Part shown: positions 31,970-39,818 of the stretch, in pieces | Layout of the letters: each line of letters opens with the position of its first letter | Numbering within the stretch: the first letter of the stretch is position 1 | From: Planctomycetota bacterium | GTDB lineage: Bacteria > Planctomycetota > Phycisphaerae > Phycisphaerales > SM1A02 | NCBI GenBank assembly: GCA_003671055.1 | Contig: QWPV01000021.1 | Coordinates: 1-40,243, forward strand | DNA length: 40,243 nt | Direction of reading: 5' to 3' | Made by a program: the position numbers and the translations under genes | Notes under the pieces: model-generated | Database searches by the model: none | The model's input: the letters and a program-made list of their open reading frames with translations, nothing else | Told to the model about the DNA's origin: nothing

Positions 31970-33205
31970 TCAGCCTTGCTCAGACTTCAGTCGTCGGAGC
32001 GCTTCGCAGAGTGCGGCAATGTCTGCGGCTGTATGCGCCGCGCTGATCTGGATGCGAAGCCGCGCATGACCCTCAGCCACAACTGGGAAGCCGAAGCCGA
32101 TGACGAACACGCCGAAGTCGAGCAGACGCTTCGACATCGCGATGGCCTTGGCGGTGTCGTGCACGATCACCGGGCAGATCGCGGTGGAACTGTCGAGCAC
32201 TGTGAAGCCTGTGCCGAGAATGCCTTCGCGCGCTGCGGCGACATTTGTGCGCAATCGTTGCACGCGCTCTGGTTCACGCATGAGCACTTCAATAGCTTTC
32301 TCGGCGCTGCATGCGATGGTGCAAGGCAGTGCGTTAGAGAAGAGCGTCGGTCGACCGCGCTGAATCAGCAGATCGATCGCCTTTCGACTACCAACGATGT
32401 ACCCACCTGCACCGCCACCGAGTGCTTTGCCGAGTGTTCCTGTGAAGTAATCAATCGCGGTGCCTGGCATGCCCCAATGCTCGTGCGTGCCGCGTCCGGT
32501 CTTGCCCATCACACCGGTGCCGTGTGAATCATCGACCACCAGCATCGCGCCGAATTCGTCGCAGAGTGCGCGCATCGCAGGCAGATCCGCGATGTCGCCT
32601 TCCATCGAGAACACGCCGTCGGTCACGACCCAGGTTGTGCCTGTGACAAGCGGATTCGCGCGCGCTTCTTCGAGTTTCACGCGAAGTGCAGCAACATCGT
32701 TGTGCTTGTAAACGGTGCGCAGCAGACCCTTCTTGATCACGCCCGCGAGTCGGATGCCGTCGATGATCGACGCGTGATTGAATTCATCGGAGATGATGAT
32801 GTCGCCGACTTCACACAGCGTTGGGAAGATCGCTTCATTCGCGTTCCAGCAACTCGTGAAGGTGTACGCGGCTTCGCAGCCGTAAAACTCGGCGATGCGT
32901 GCTTCGAGCGCAGTGTGACAATCGAAAGTACCGCAGATGAATCGCACACTCGCGGTGCCCGCGCCGTACTTGCGAAGACCCGCAACGCCCGCTTCGACGA
33001 CTTCGGGATGATTCGCGAGACCGAGATAGTTGTTCGAGCAGAAACACAGCACTTCGCCGCGATCCGCAAGGCGCACCGTACGATCCATCGGACCTTCGAT
33101 CGTCTGCAATCGCTTCATCTGACCGTTGTCGCGCAACGTGTCAAGGATGGTCTGCGTGCGCGAGGGAAACGTGCTGGTGTGAAGCGTCGTCATTGCAGTG
33201 AGCAT
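31970..33205 (-). CDS. kbl: 2-amino-3-ketobutyrate CoA ligase
   Basis: 411 residues (an in-frame ATG at 33193 is equally possible; neither has a clear ribosome site). It is a PLP enzyme of the alpha-oxoamine synthase family: CSNNYLGLANHPEVVEA, GAGTASVRFICGTFDCH, ISDEFNHASIIDGIRLA, VTDGVFSMEGDIA, VDDSHGTGVMG and the PLP-lysine segment TGTLGKALGGGAGGY. The segment SVRFICGT favours Kbl over BioF. It splits 2-amino-3-ketobutyrate with CoA into glycine and acetyl-CoA. Its neighbour is the threonine dehydrogenase, giving the two-step threonine-to-glycine pathway. Confidence 0.9.
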   Translation of the reverse strand: MLTAMTTLHTSTFPSRTQTILDTLRDNGQMKRLQTIEGPMDRTVRLADRGEVLCFCSNNYLGLANHPEVVEAGVAGLRKYGAGTASVRFICGTFDCHTALEARIAEFYGCEAAYTFTSCWNANEAIFPTLCEVGDIIISDEFNHASIIDGIRLAGVIKKGLLRTVYKHNDVAALRVKLEEARANPLVTGTTWVVTDGVFSMEGDIADLPAMRALCDEFGAMLVVDDSHGTGVMGKTGRGTHEHWGMPGTAIDYFTGTLGKALGGGAGGYIVGSRKAIDLLIQRGRPTLFSNALPCTIACSAEKAIEVLMREPERVQRLRTNVAAAREGILGTGFTVLDSSTAICPVIVHDTAKAIAMSKRLLDFGVFVIGFGFPVVAEGHARLRIQISAAHTAADIAALCEALRRLKSEQG

Positions 33206-33226
33206 TCGAAAGAGTGATGGCTGAAG

Positions 33227-34321
33227 TCAAGCGCCATAGCGTGCGCGGATACTTGGAATGAGATACGTCGCAAACGCTGCGGAAAAATCATGCGCAGGCT
33301 TCCAACCCCAATCACGACGCGCAGCCGAATCATCGAGATCTTCCGGCCAACTATCGACGATCTGCTGACGCTCAGGCGTCGGCACGTACGTGATCGCGGC
33401 GTTGGGGAAATGCTCACGCACTTTCGCGGCAATCTCTTCTGCACTCGGCGCAAACGCAGTCACGTTGTAGACAAGTTGCGTCAGTGATTCACGCGGTGCC
33501 GCAGCGAGTTCTATCAAGGATCGCACCGCGTCAGGCATCGTCATGAATGGAATGCGCGCATCGGAACGCACGAAGCACTCATACGCTTTGCCTTGCGCAG
33601 CAGCGTGCAACATCTCCGGTCCGTAGTCACTCGTGCCACCAGTGGGAACTGTGTCAGCCGAGATAATGCCTGGGAAACGAATCGCGCGGAAGTCGACGGT
33701 GCAATCCATGCGATCAGCTGCGAGCAATCGATAGTGGCGCGAGTAGTAGCGACCGAGTTCTTCGACAGCGCGCTTGTTCACGCCATACATCGTGATGGGC
33801 TGCAGGCACTCGTCTTCGGTCACGACTCCCGCAGCGCGCTTCGCCTCAAGCGATGGAACACCGTAGATTGCAACTGTCGAGGGGAAGAGAAACTTCACCG
33901 GCGATTGACGACGGGTGGCGCTGTCGGCTGCAAGGCGCAGCATGTTCGCGCTGCCCATCACATTTACTTGCATGGCAAGTTCAGGCGATCGCTCGCCGCG
34001 CGTCGAAAGTAGCGCCGCGAGGTGCCAGATTTCTGAGATGTCGTGATTGGCTGCAATCGCTTCCACTAACCGCGGATCGCTGATGTCACCGATGTAACTC
34101 GTCTGCAAATGCGCCTTGCGATCGGCCGAGAGTTCTTTGAGATCCATCGCGACGATCTCGCGCTTGCCACCGTGCAGGGCTGCGAGTTGCGCAAGGAGCG
34201 CGTGACCCATTTCGCCACCCGCGCCAGTCACGAGAATCGAGCCAAGACCAATGCCCGAAGGCGTACGCGACTTTGGTTCAATCATGATGTTGGTGTCAAC
34301 GAGTTCGGCGAGAGGTTGCAT
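33227..34321 (-). CDS. tdh: L-threonine 3-dehydrogenase, short-chain (SDR) type
   Basis: 364 residues from the ATG at 34321, with GGAG nine bases upstream. The Rossmann motif ILVTGAGGEMGHALLAQLA, FLFPSTVAIYG, the active-site YGVNK and FPGIISADTVPTGGTSDYGPEMLHAAAQGKAYECFVRSDARIPFMTMPDAVRSL match the SDR-type threonine dehydrogenase, which is unrelated to the zinc-dependent E. coli Tdh. It oxidises threonine to 2-amino-3-ketobutyrate with NAD. It is followed by kbl after 21 bases, which supports the function. Confidence rests on the motif block plus context. Confidence 0.85.
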   Translation of the reverse strand: MQPLAELVDTNIMIEPKSRTPSGIGLGSILVTGAGGEMGHALLAQLAALHGGKREIVAMDLKELSADRKAHLQTSYIGDISDPRLVEAIAANHDISEIWHLAALLSTRGERSPELAMQVNVMGSANMLRLAADSATRRQSPVKFLFPSTVAIYGVPSLEAKRAAGVVTEDECLQPITMYGVNKRAVEELGRYYSRHYRLLAADRMDCTVDFRAIRFPGIISADTVPTGGTSDYGPEMLHAAAQGKAYECFVRSDARIPFMTMPDAVRSLIELAAAPRESLTQLVYNVTAFAPSAEEIAAKVREHFPNAAITYVPTPERQQIVDSWPEDLDDSAARRDWGWKPAHDFSAAFATYLIPSIRARYGA

Positions 34322-34361
34322 GGAAAATCACTCCAGGAGAAGCCGCAAGGAGGGCATCAGG

Positions 34362-34398
34362 AACGCTCAGTATAGACGCCGCACGAAGCCATTTTACG
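34362..34398 (-). promoter_or_regulatory. Possible promoter of tdh-kbl
   Basis: TATACT at 34369-34374 on the minus strand is a good -10 element, with a poor -35 (GTAAAA at 17 bases). It lies 48 bases upstream of the tdh start and overlaps the 3' end of the isomerase-like gene. Confidence 0.4.
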
Positions 34399-35335
34399 CC
34401 ATGCAACCAAGGCGCAACAGCAACTTCTTGGTCGCGAGAATGCCCTCAGATTCAGAGAGCCGCTTCCCTTCGTACTCGATGCCAACTGGACCCGTGTACG
34501 CACTCGTGCGAACGATCTCAAGGAGCTTGGGATAATTGAGAAGCGTCTCGTTGCCCTCCGCATCGAAGTCGTAACTCTTCGCGGAACATCCCTTCGCGTA
34601 CGGCATCACGAGGCGCGTGTTCACCACGGGATCGTGCAACACGCCCTGCTCATCACGCCAATTGCCAAAGTCTGGAAGCGTGCCGCAGTTTGGATCGCGC
34701 ACAGTCTCCATGAGTTTTACAACCCACGCGCCATCGGAACTCAAGCCGCCATGATTCTCGACAATCACCTTCAATCCAAAGGGCTTCGCGATCGCGAGCA
34801 ATTGCGTGAGTCCATCCGCGCAGCGATCAATCTGTTCTTCCGCGCTGCCTTCGCCTCGCGCGTTCACACGAATCGCCGTGCATCCGAGTGCTGCAGCAAG
34901 CGCACACCACTTCGAGTGATTCGCGGCAAACTCTTTGCGCGCGCTCGCTTCAGCCGCGCCAGAGAGTCCTTCTCCGTCGCACATGATCAGCACGCTTGCA
35001 ACGCCCACATCATCCGCACGCTTGCGAAGTTCGCTCGCGAGCGTCGCATCATCCGCACGCGCTCGATAAAACTGATTCACATATTCAATGCGCGAAATCC
35101 CGTACTGCTCTTTCGAAATCTTCGCGAAGTCCATCGCATCAAGCACAACGCTCGGCTTCTCTTCAGGCTTGCACAATCCAAATGTGCGGTGGAGCGACCA
35201 CTGCGCAAGAGAGATCGGATTCGCGGGCTTTGCTGACGGCACGGCTTGCATCGCATGCACTTCTGTCGAAGGCAGCAGCACCGAAGCACCCACAACACTC
35301 AACGCCGCAAGCATCTCGCGACGCGAATGCATCAT
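34394..35335 (-). CDS. Tat-exported sugar phosphate isomerase/epimerase-like protein
   Basis: 313 residues. The N-terminus has a twin-arginine signal (SRREMLAALSVVGASVLL), so the folded protein is probably exported. The rest is a TIM barrel of the xylose-isomerase-like family: ISLAQWSLHRTFG, VIVENHGGLSSDGAWVVKLM, DFGNWRDEQG, YAKGCSAKSYDFDAEGN and GYTGPVGIEYEG-like segments, with acidic and His residues that would bind a metal. The substrate is unknown. Its start overlaps the stop of the upstream membrane protein (ATGA). Confidence 0.82.
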   Translation of the reverse strand: MMHSRREMLAALSVVGASVLLPSTEVHAMQAVPSAKPANPISLAQWSLHRTFGLCKPEEKPSVVLDAMDFAKISKEQYGISRIEYVNQFYRARADDATLASELRKRADDVGVASVLIMCDGEGLSGAAEASARKEFAANHSKWCALAAALGCTAIRVNARGEGSAEEQIDRCADGLTQLLAIAKPFGLKVIVENHGGLSSDGAWVVKLMETVRDPNCGTLPDFGNWRDEQGVLHDPVVNTRLVMPYAKGCSAKSYDFDAEGNETLLNYPKLLEIVRTSAYTGPVGIEYEGKRLSESEGILATKKLLLRLGCMA

Positions 35336-35598
35336 GGCTTTCCGCCCGTCATGCGCTCAGCCATGTCATCCGTCGAATCCCATTTCCCATCCTTCGCATG
35401 ACGCGCAGTCACAAACGCAGCAACAACAGCGCAGCTCGCAAGCAAGACCCCAACGAACACAAAATGATCGCCCTCAAGCGAAACTTGCGTCACCAACATC
35501 GCGAACGCAGCAAGGGTGACGAAGAGCACCGCATACAGCGCAAAGAGTTTGACGAGATGAAGAGGCGAACGCGGATTGTGTCGTTTCGTGTAGGACAT
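35332..35598 (-). CDS. Small membrane protein, unknown
   Basis: 88 residues from the ATG at 35598. Two hydrophobic segments (LVKLFALYAVLFVTLAAFAMLV and FVFVGVLLASCAVVAAFVTA) suggest two transmembrane helices with short charged ends. The longer open frame adds an Arg-rich head that is unlikely. It is coupled by ATGA to the Tat-exported isomerase-like gene. No family recognised. Confidence 0.7.
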   Translation of the reverse strand: MSYTKRHNPRSPLHLVKLFALYAVLFVTLAAFAMLVTQVSLEGDHFVFVGVLLASCAVVAAFVTARHAKDGKWDSTDDMAERMTGGKP

Positions 35599-35642
35599 GC
35601 GGAAACCGTATCCCGAAAGACAGCAGCACGCATTCTGCAAAG

Positions 35643-35807
35643 ATGGACCCCCGCGACCACCGCGTCGATGGCGACTACTCAGTCTGGAGCCTCCATTCGT
35701 TCCTCGACGGAGACACCACGAAGGAGCGCCGAAAGGCTGCGATTCCCGAGCGAACAGAGCCACGGCGCCCAAGTGCTTCCCCTAGACCAGCCAAGACCCG
35801 AGTCTGA
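35643..35807 (+). CDS. Candidate small gene, basic protein
   Basis: A 54-residue frame (MDPRDHRVDGDYSVWSLHSF, then LDGDTTKERRKAAIPERTEP and a Pro/Arg/Ser-rich end). Its third codon positions are strongly GC-biased like the neighbours, which supports coding. It overlaps the 3' part of a minus-strand candidate gene (35675-36031). No binding site is seen. No family recognised. Confidence 0.4.
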   Translation: MDPRDHRVDGDYSVWSLHSFLDGDTTKERRKAAIPERTEPRRPSASPRPAKTRV

Positions 35808-36031
35808 GGACTGCTCCTCACAGGCGCACTGTGCGTGTCAGCGCGAAATCTCTCCGCTTTCCACTCTTCTCTGCGCGGTCGCGTCCATACACGATTGGTC
35901 TGCGACGCATCAGCCTCTTCTTGCGTCGTAGGAGGAACATATCGTTCGCCACGCGGAAACTTTTCCCGACTCGCTCGAATGTCCTCTGCAATCATCGCTT
36001 CACTCGGATCGCGAGCCCAGAGATCCATCAT
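35675..36031 (-). CDS. Candidate small gene, hypothetical
   Basis: A 118-residue frame starting MMDLWARDPSEAMIAEDIRA, with AAGGAA just before the ATG pair, so the start looks real. The first 70 residues (KFPRGERYVPPTTQEEADAS) are protein-like, the last 40 look like antisense of the small plus-strand gene. The true 3' end may differ, or one of the two overlapping frames is not a gene. No function recognised. Confidence 0.5.
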   Translation of the reverse strand: MMDLWARDPSEAMIAEDIRASREKFPRGERYVPPTTQEEADASQTNRVWTRPRREEWKAERFRADTHSAPVRSSPQTRVLAGLGEALGRRGSVRSGIAAFRRSFVVSPSRNEWRLQTE

Positions 36032-36178
36032 TTCCTTAATTGCCTGGGGTTGGCTGCATTCCGCTCGAAGCGACGAGCAGTATCGAACATGCGATTACGT
36101 TTACGATCATGTGCTCTCCCGTATTGACTGCACTGCTTTACCGAATCTCTACAATGAGGGGCGAACTCAAAATATACC

Positions 36179-37270
36179 ATGGCATACACCTTCAACAACA
36201 TCCGCGTCGTCGTTGCGAGCTTTGCGCTTCTCCTCTGCTCGCAGGGTCACGCGGGGCAGGAAGTGAAGGAGCATCACAAACACCAGAAGGACAAAGACGC
36301 CGCCGCGACTCCAGCGACTCCAGCAACTGCCGCCGCGCCGACTACAACAGGCGCTTGCGCGTGTTGGTACATGACGCTGCACGGCGGCGACACGGACACG
36401 ATCTTGCAGTTTGATGCGAGTGGAAAGCCGCTCGGCACGGTGCTCGGTCCGACACCTGATTCCATCGGCAAGGTGCATGGATTGCGCGGCATGCTGCGAC
36501 TCGCTGATGGAACGCTCTTGGTGATTGCTGCGTGGAATCAGAACACGCAGGTGCTTCACTTTGGCGCACGAGCGAGTGATGGGTCGCGACCGTTTCTTTC
36601 TGTCTTCGCGAAGCAGGATGCGACCAACCCACTCATGATTCATCCGTACTGCCTCGCGCAAGCGGCGGATGGATCGATCTATGCGTCCAATCAAGACTCG
36701 AACACCATCACGCGTTACGCAGCGCCTGGCAGTGCGAACGCTGGCGCACCGATCGATTGCGCGGGTAATCCAAGTAGTGGTGAACACGCGGGCATGATTG
36801 TCCCGAGTAACAAGATCGATGCGAATGGGCTCAATCAAGTGCGTGGCATCGCGTTCGGTCCTGATGGTTTGCTCTATGTTGCGGATCGCGGCAACGGGCA
36901 AGTCTCGCGTTGGAACATGCAGACCTGCGCAAAGGTCGACACGCTGCTTCGCAAGAAGGATGCGGACAAGACGCCGATTCAATTGCTCTTCACGCCTGAT
37001 GGAAAGTCGCTGCTTGTGAGCGACAACAAACTCAATTGCGTGGTGCGCGTGACGCTTGCAGATCGCTCGTGGAAGATTCTCATCCCTGAAAGCGCTGGGA
37101 TCGACGCGGCAAGTGCGCTCGCGATCAGCGGCGATCAACTCTACGTTGGAAGCCGTAAGGGCAAAGAGATTCTGCGCTTCAACCTCACCGACGGCAGCGC
37201 GGCTGACGCGCCGTTCTTACAGAATCTGCCAGACAATCCAGAGTTCTTCATCCCAGGACACATCGACTGA
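36179..37270 (+). CDS. Secreted NHL-type beta-propeller protein
   Basis: 363 residues. A signal peptide (VVVASFALLLCSQGHA) is followed by a His/Lys-rich and Ala/Thr/Pro-rich linker, then repeats typical of NHL/SMP-30-like propellers: ILQFDASGKPLGTVLG, GLRGMLRLADGTLLVIA, YCLAQAADGSIYASNQDSNTITRY, VRGIAFGPDGLLYVADRGNGQVSRW, QLLFTPDGKSLLVSDN and ALAISGDQLYVGSRKGKEILRF. These often bind ligands or act as lactonases; no catalytic site is evident. Its stop overlaps the ATG of the acylase (TGATG). Cysteines near CACWY and NCVV may form disulfides. Confidence 0.85.
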   Translation: MAYTFNNIRVVVASFALLLCSQGHAGQEVKEHHKHQKDKDAAATPATPATAAAPTTTGACACWYMTLHGGDTDTILQFDASGKPLGTVLGPTPDSIGKVHGLRGMLRLADGTLLVIAAWNQNTQVLHFGARASDGSRPFLSVFAKQDATNPLMIHPYCLAQAADGSIYASNQDSNTITRYAAPGSANAGAPIDCAGNPSSGEHAGMIVPSNKIDANGLNQVRGIAFGPDGLLYVADRGNGQVSRWNMQTCAKVDTLLRKKDADKTPIQLLFTPDGKSLLVSDNKLNCVVRVTLADRSWKILIPESAGIDAASALAISGDQLYVGSRKGKEILRFNLTDGSAADAPFLQNLPDNPEFFIPGHID

Positions 37271-39675
37271 TGCGCATGCTCGCGCAACTTTGCATCGCGT
37301 TGCTTGTGGGTGCTTCGGTTGCGGCGCACGCGCAAGATGCAGCACCTGCGCCGCCGCGGACCATCAAGCCGTCGATCCGCGGCCTCCACGCGCCAACCAC
37401 CGCGACTTTCGATGCATTCGGCGTTCCTCGCATCGAAGCGGAATCCCTGCGCGATGCGGCGTGCCTTCAGGGATGGGTTCATGCGCGCGATCGATTCTTG
37501 CAGATGGATGCATTGCGACGCACATCTGGTGGCGACCTTGCGGCGCTAGCGGGCGAGATGGCGATTTCAAGCGACATCATTCACCGCACGAAGCGACTTC
37601 GTGAGTGTGCTGATGCAGTGCTTCTCACGCTTCCTGCCGCGCATCGCGAACTGCTTGATGCGTACACCGCCGGCGTAAACGCGCGCATTGCTGCAGTGCC
37701 GCCCGCGGAGTATCAATTGCTTGGCGTAAAGCCGAGAGCTTGGCGCGCGGTCGATTGCATGCTCGTGACGCTCGTCATGGTGGACATGCTCGTCGCGAGT
37801 GAAGGAACGGAACGCATGCAGTCGGTGTTTCGGCAGTGCTACTCCGATCGACTCGCGACGTTCCTGTTCGATGTGCGAGGTCCGTTCGAAGCGCTGCTGC
37901 TGCCCGATGCACCAATCACGACTGATTGCACTCCCGCTGCGCTCCCGAGTGCTGACGAGATTGATCTTCGGCTCGCGAAAGAGCCTGTGAAACCAGACGT
38001 TTCACAAGGCGCAACGCCAGACAAGGCTCCAACGCCCGGCTCGAATGCATTCGCTGTTGCAGCCACGCGCACGAAAGATGGTCGCGCGATTCTTGGCAAC
38101 GACATGCACTTGATGCTGACCGCTCCGGGCATCTGGTACCGCATCGAAATGCGCTGTCCGGAATGCATGCTTGTTGGCGTCTCGCTTCCTGGTGTTCCTG
38201 GAATTGTCGCAGGCACAAACGGAAAGATTGCGTGGGGGTTTACAAATCTCACCGCTGACCTTGCGGATCTCACGCGGCTTGAGCCCGTCGCGGGTGATGC
38301 GAACGCGTTTGCGACGCCAATGGGAATTGAAACGATCATTGAAGAAGAAACAACGATCGAAGTCGGTCGAGGTGGAAAACCGTTCACGTTCACTGCGCGG
38401 CATACAAGCCTCGGACCAATCGTCGGCGACGACTCCGACGCGCGCACGCAATTCATCGGGAAAGATGCGGACGGCGTGCGCCTCGCACTGCAATCGATTG
38501 CGACTGATCCTCGCTGCATCGACATGCGACTCTTCGATCTCTACACCGCGTCAACTGTGCAAGAAGCGATTCCGATTGCCGCTGACTGGGGCGGCGCACC
38601 ACAAAACTTTCTCGTCGCGGATGCTGATGGCTCCATCGGTTGGACTGTCACGGGACGCATTCCACTCCGCGAAGGTGGAGCGCGCTCGAAGTCGTCGCTA
38701 GACGCGAATGCGCGTTGGCAGCACTTCATGCCGAGTGCGACGAAGCCCTTCATCATCAATCCGCCATCAGGCATTCTGACAAGCGCGAACAATCTCCCCT
38801 GCTCCCACGAGTTGCTCCCGCTCGGCTGCGAATTTGACCAAGGCGATCGCGCGTATCGAATCCGCGAGCTCTTGCGCGCGCGATCTGATTGGACGGAACC
38901 CGAACTTCTCCGTGTGCAGTTTGACGCGCGCTCTCGTCGCCTTGAACGCTGGCGCGACGCTATTCTCGCAACGCTCGCGACAGGCGACTTCGATGCGAAG
39001 ACGATCGGGTTACTCAAAGCGTGGGACGGCACCGCGTCGAAAGACTCCGAAGCGATCTCTATTCTCGACGAGTTTCGTCGAGCATTCGCGCGTCGACTTG
39101 ATCGACCGATCCGCCAAGTTGTTGCTGCGAAACTGCGGCAAAATGGCGACAGCGCGCTCGCGCAACGACTGCAGCAAGCCCCCGGCATCGCCATCGACGA
39201 TGAGGCCGCACTTCGCGTGTGTGAAGCGCGCGAGCCGCATTGGATGATTCCAGAGTTTGATTCATGGCAATCGTTCGTCGTAGCAATGCTTCAAGAAGCA
39301 ATCGTGCACTCCACCAAAGGGGATGGCACACTCTGGCGTCACGGCGAATTGAATCAAGCGGAGATCTCGCATCCACTCGCAGCAGGTCTCGGACCCGCAG
39401 CAGCACTTGCATCGATGCCCAAAGACGAGTTCGCAGGCCACCCCACTGCGCCATTGGTGCTCACGCCAAGTTTCGGCGCGAGCGAGCGCATGATCGTGAG
39501 CCCAAAGCATCTCCACGATGCAATCCTCCAAACCCCAGCAGGACAAACTGGATTGCCAGGCTCGCCGCACTTCCGTGATCTCCATCACGCATGGCTCACA
39601 GGCGAAGCATTCCCACTCTTGCCCCAACTCGACGGCAAGCCAGCAGAAGAGATCGTGCAAGCAAAGCCAAAGTAA
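37270..39675 (+). CDS. Penicillin acylase family N-terminal nucleophile hydrolase
   Basis: 801 residues with a signal peptide (LAQLCIALLVGASVAAHA). The alpha-chain part has GVPRIEAESLRDAACLQGWVHARDRFLQMDALRRTSGG. The self-cleavage site is at Gly257-Ser258 in PTPGSNAFAVAATRTKDGRAILGNDMHLML, Ser258 becoming the N-terminal nucleophile of the beta chain. Further motifs are GIVAGTNGKIAWGFTNLTADLADL, ADADGSIGWTVTGRIPLR and LTSANNLP (oxyanion Asn). The family cleaves amide bonds of penicillins, N-acyl homoserine lactones or other acyl amides; substrate unknown. It is coupled to the propeller gene, so the two are probably exported together. Confidence 0.92.
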   Translation: MRMLAQLCIALLVGASVAAHAQDAAPAPPRTIKPSIRGLHAPTTATFDAFGVPRIEAESLRDAACLQGWVHARDRFLQMDALRRTSGGDLAALAGEMAISSDIIHRTKRLRECADAVLLTLPAAHRELLDAYTAGVNARIAAVPPAEYQLLGVKPRAWRAVDCMLVTLVMVDMLVASEGTERMQSVFRQCYSDRLATFLFDVRGPFEALLLPDAPITTDCTPAALPSADEIDLRLAKEPVKPDVSQGATPDKAPTPGSNAFAVAATRTKDGRAILGNDMHLMLTAPGIWYRIEMRCPECMLVGVSLPGVPGIVAGTNGKIAWGFTNLTADLADLTRLEPVAGDANAFATPMGIETIIEEETTIEVGRGGKPFTFTARHTSLGPIVGDDSDARTQFIGKDADGVRLALQSIATDPRCIDMRLFDLYTASTVQEAIPIAADWGGAPQNFLVADADGSIGWTVTGRIPLREGGARSKSSLDANARWQHFMPSATKPFIINPPSGILTSANNLPCSHELLPLGCEFDQGDRAYRIRELLRARSDWTEPELLRVQFDARSRRLERWRDAILATLATGDFDAKTIGLLKAWDGTASKDSEAISILDEFRRAFARRLDRPIRQVVAAKLRQNGDSALAQRLQQAPGIAIDDEAALRVCEAREPHWMIPEFDSWQSFVVAMLQEAIVHSTKGDGTLWRHGELNQAEISHPLAAGLGPAAALASMPKDEFAGHPTAPLVLTPSFGASERMIVSPKHLHDAILQTPAGQTGLPGSPHFRDLHHAWLTGEAFPLLPQLDGKPAEEIVQAKPK

Positions 39676-39687
39676 ACAGGCGCTTAA

Positions 39688-39714
39688 TCAGGCGTCGGCG
39701 ATTCATTCGCCGCG
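39688..39714. repeat. Dispersed 27-base repeat, copy 2 (REP-like)
   Basis: 26 of 27 bases match the copy at 25409-25435 (T replaces C in the hairpin loop). It lies 13 bases after the acylase stop, in the convergent gap before the dockerin-like gene. Confidence 0.75.
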
Positions 39715-39790
39715 CCGTACCAAAGCGAGCGAAACCGCGCGGCTACATCGCAATCAGCAAGTTGGAGGTAACGCGCGGTCAGTCGCGAGC

Positions 39791-39816
39791 GCTCAAACAC
39801 GCCGCTCAAACACGCC
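39791..39816. repeat. Two 13-base tandem repeats at a gene's stop codon
   Basis: GCTCAAACACGCC occurs twice in tandem (39791-39803, 39804-39816), with a partial third unit GCTCAA that contains the stop codon of the dockerin-like gene (39819-39821). It resembles the 12-base array at 5749-5784 in starting at a stop codon. Confidence 0.85.
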
Positions 39817-39818
39817 GC

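Noticed and set aside
33380-33400. Part of the 27-base repeat (CAGGCGTCGGC) inside tdh
   Set aside because: Only about 11 bases match, inside a coding region without the hairpin; chance similarity.
36124-36155. TTGACT ... TACAAT as promoter of the propeller gene
   Set aside because: The spacer is 20 bases, too long for a normal sigma-70 promoter.
36167-37138. Minus-strand frame opposite the propeller gene
   Set aside because: Arg/His-rich shadow of a gene with clear signal peptide and repeats on the plus strand.
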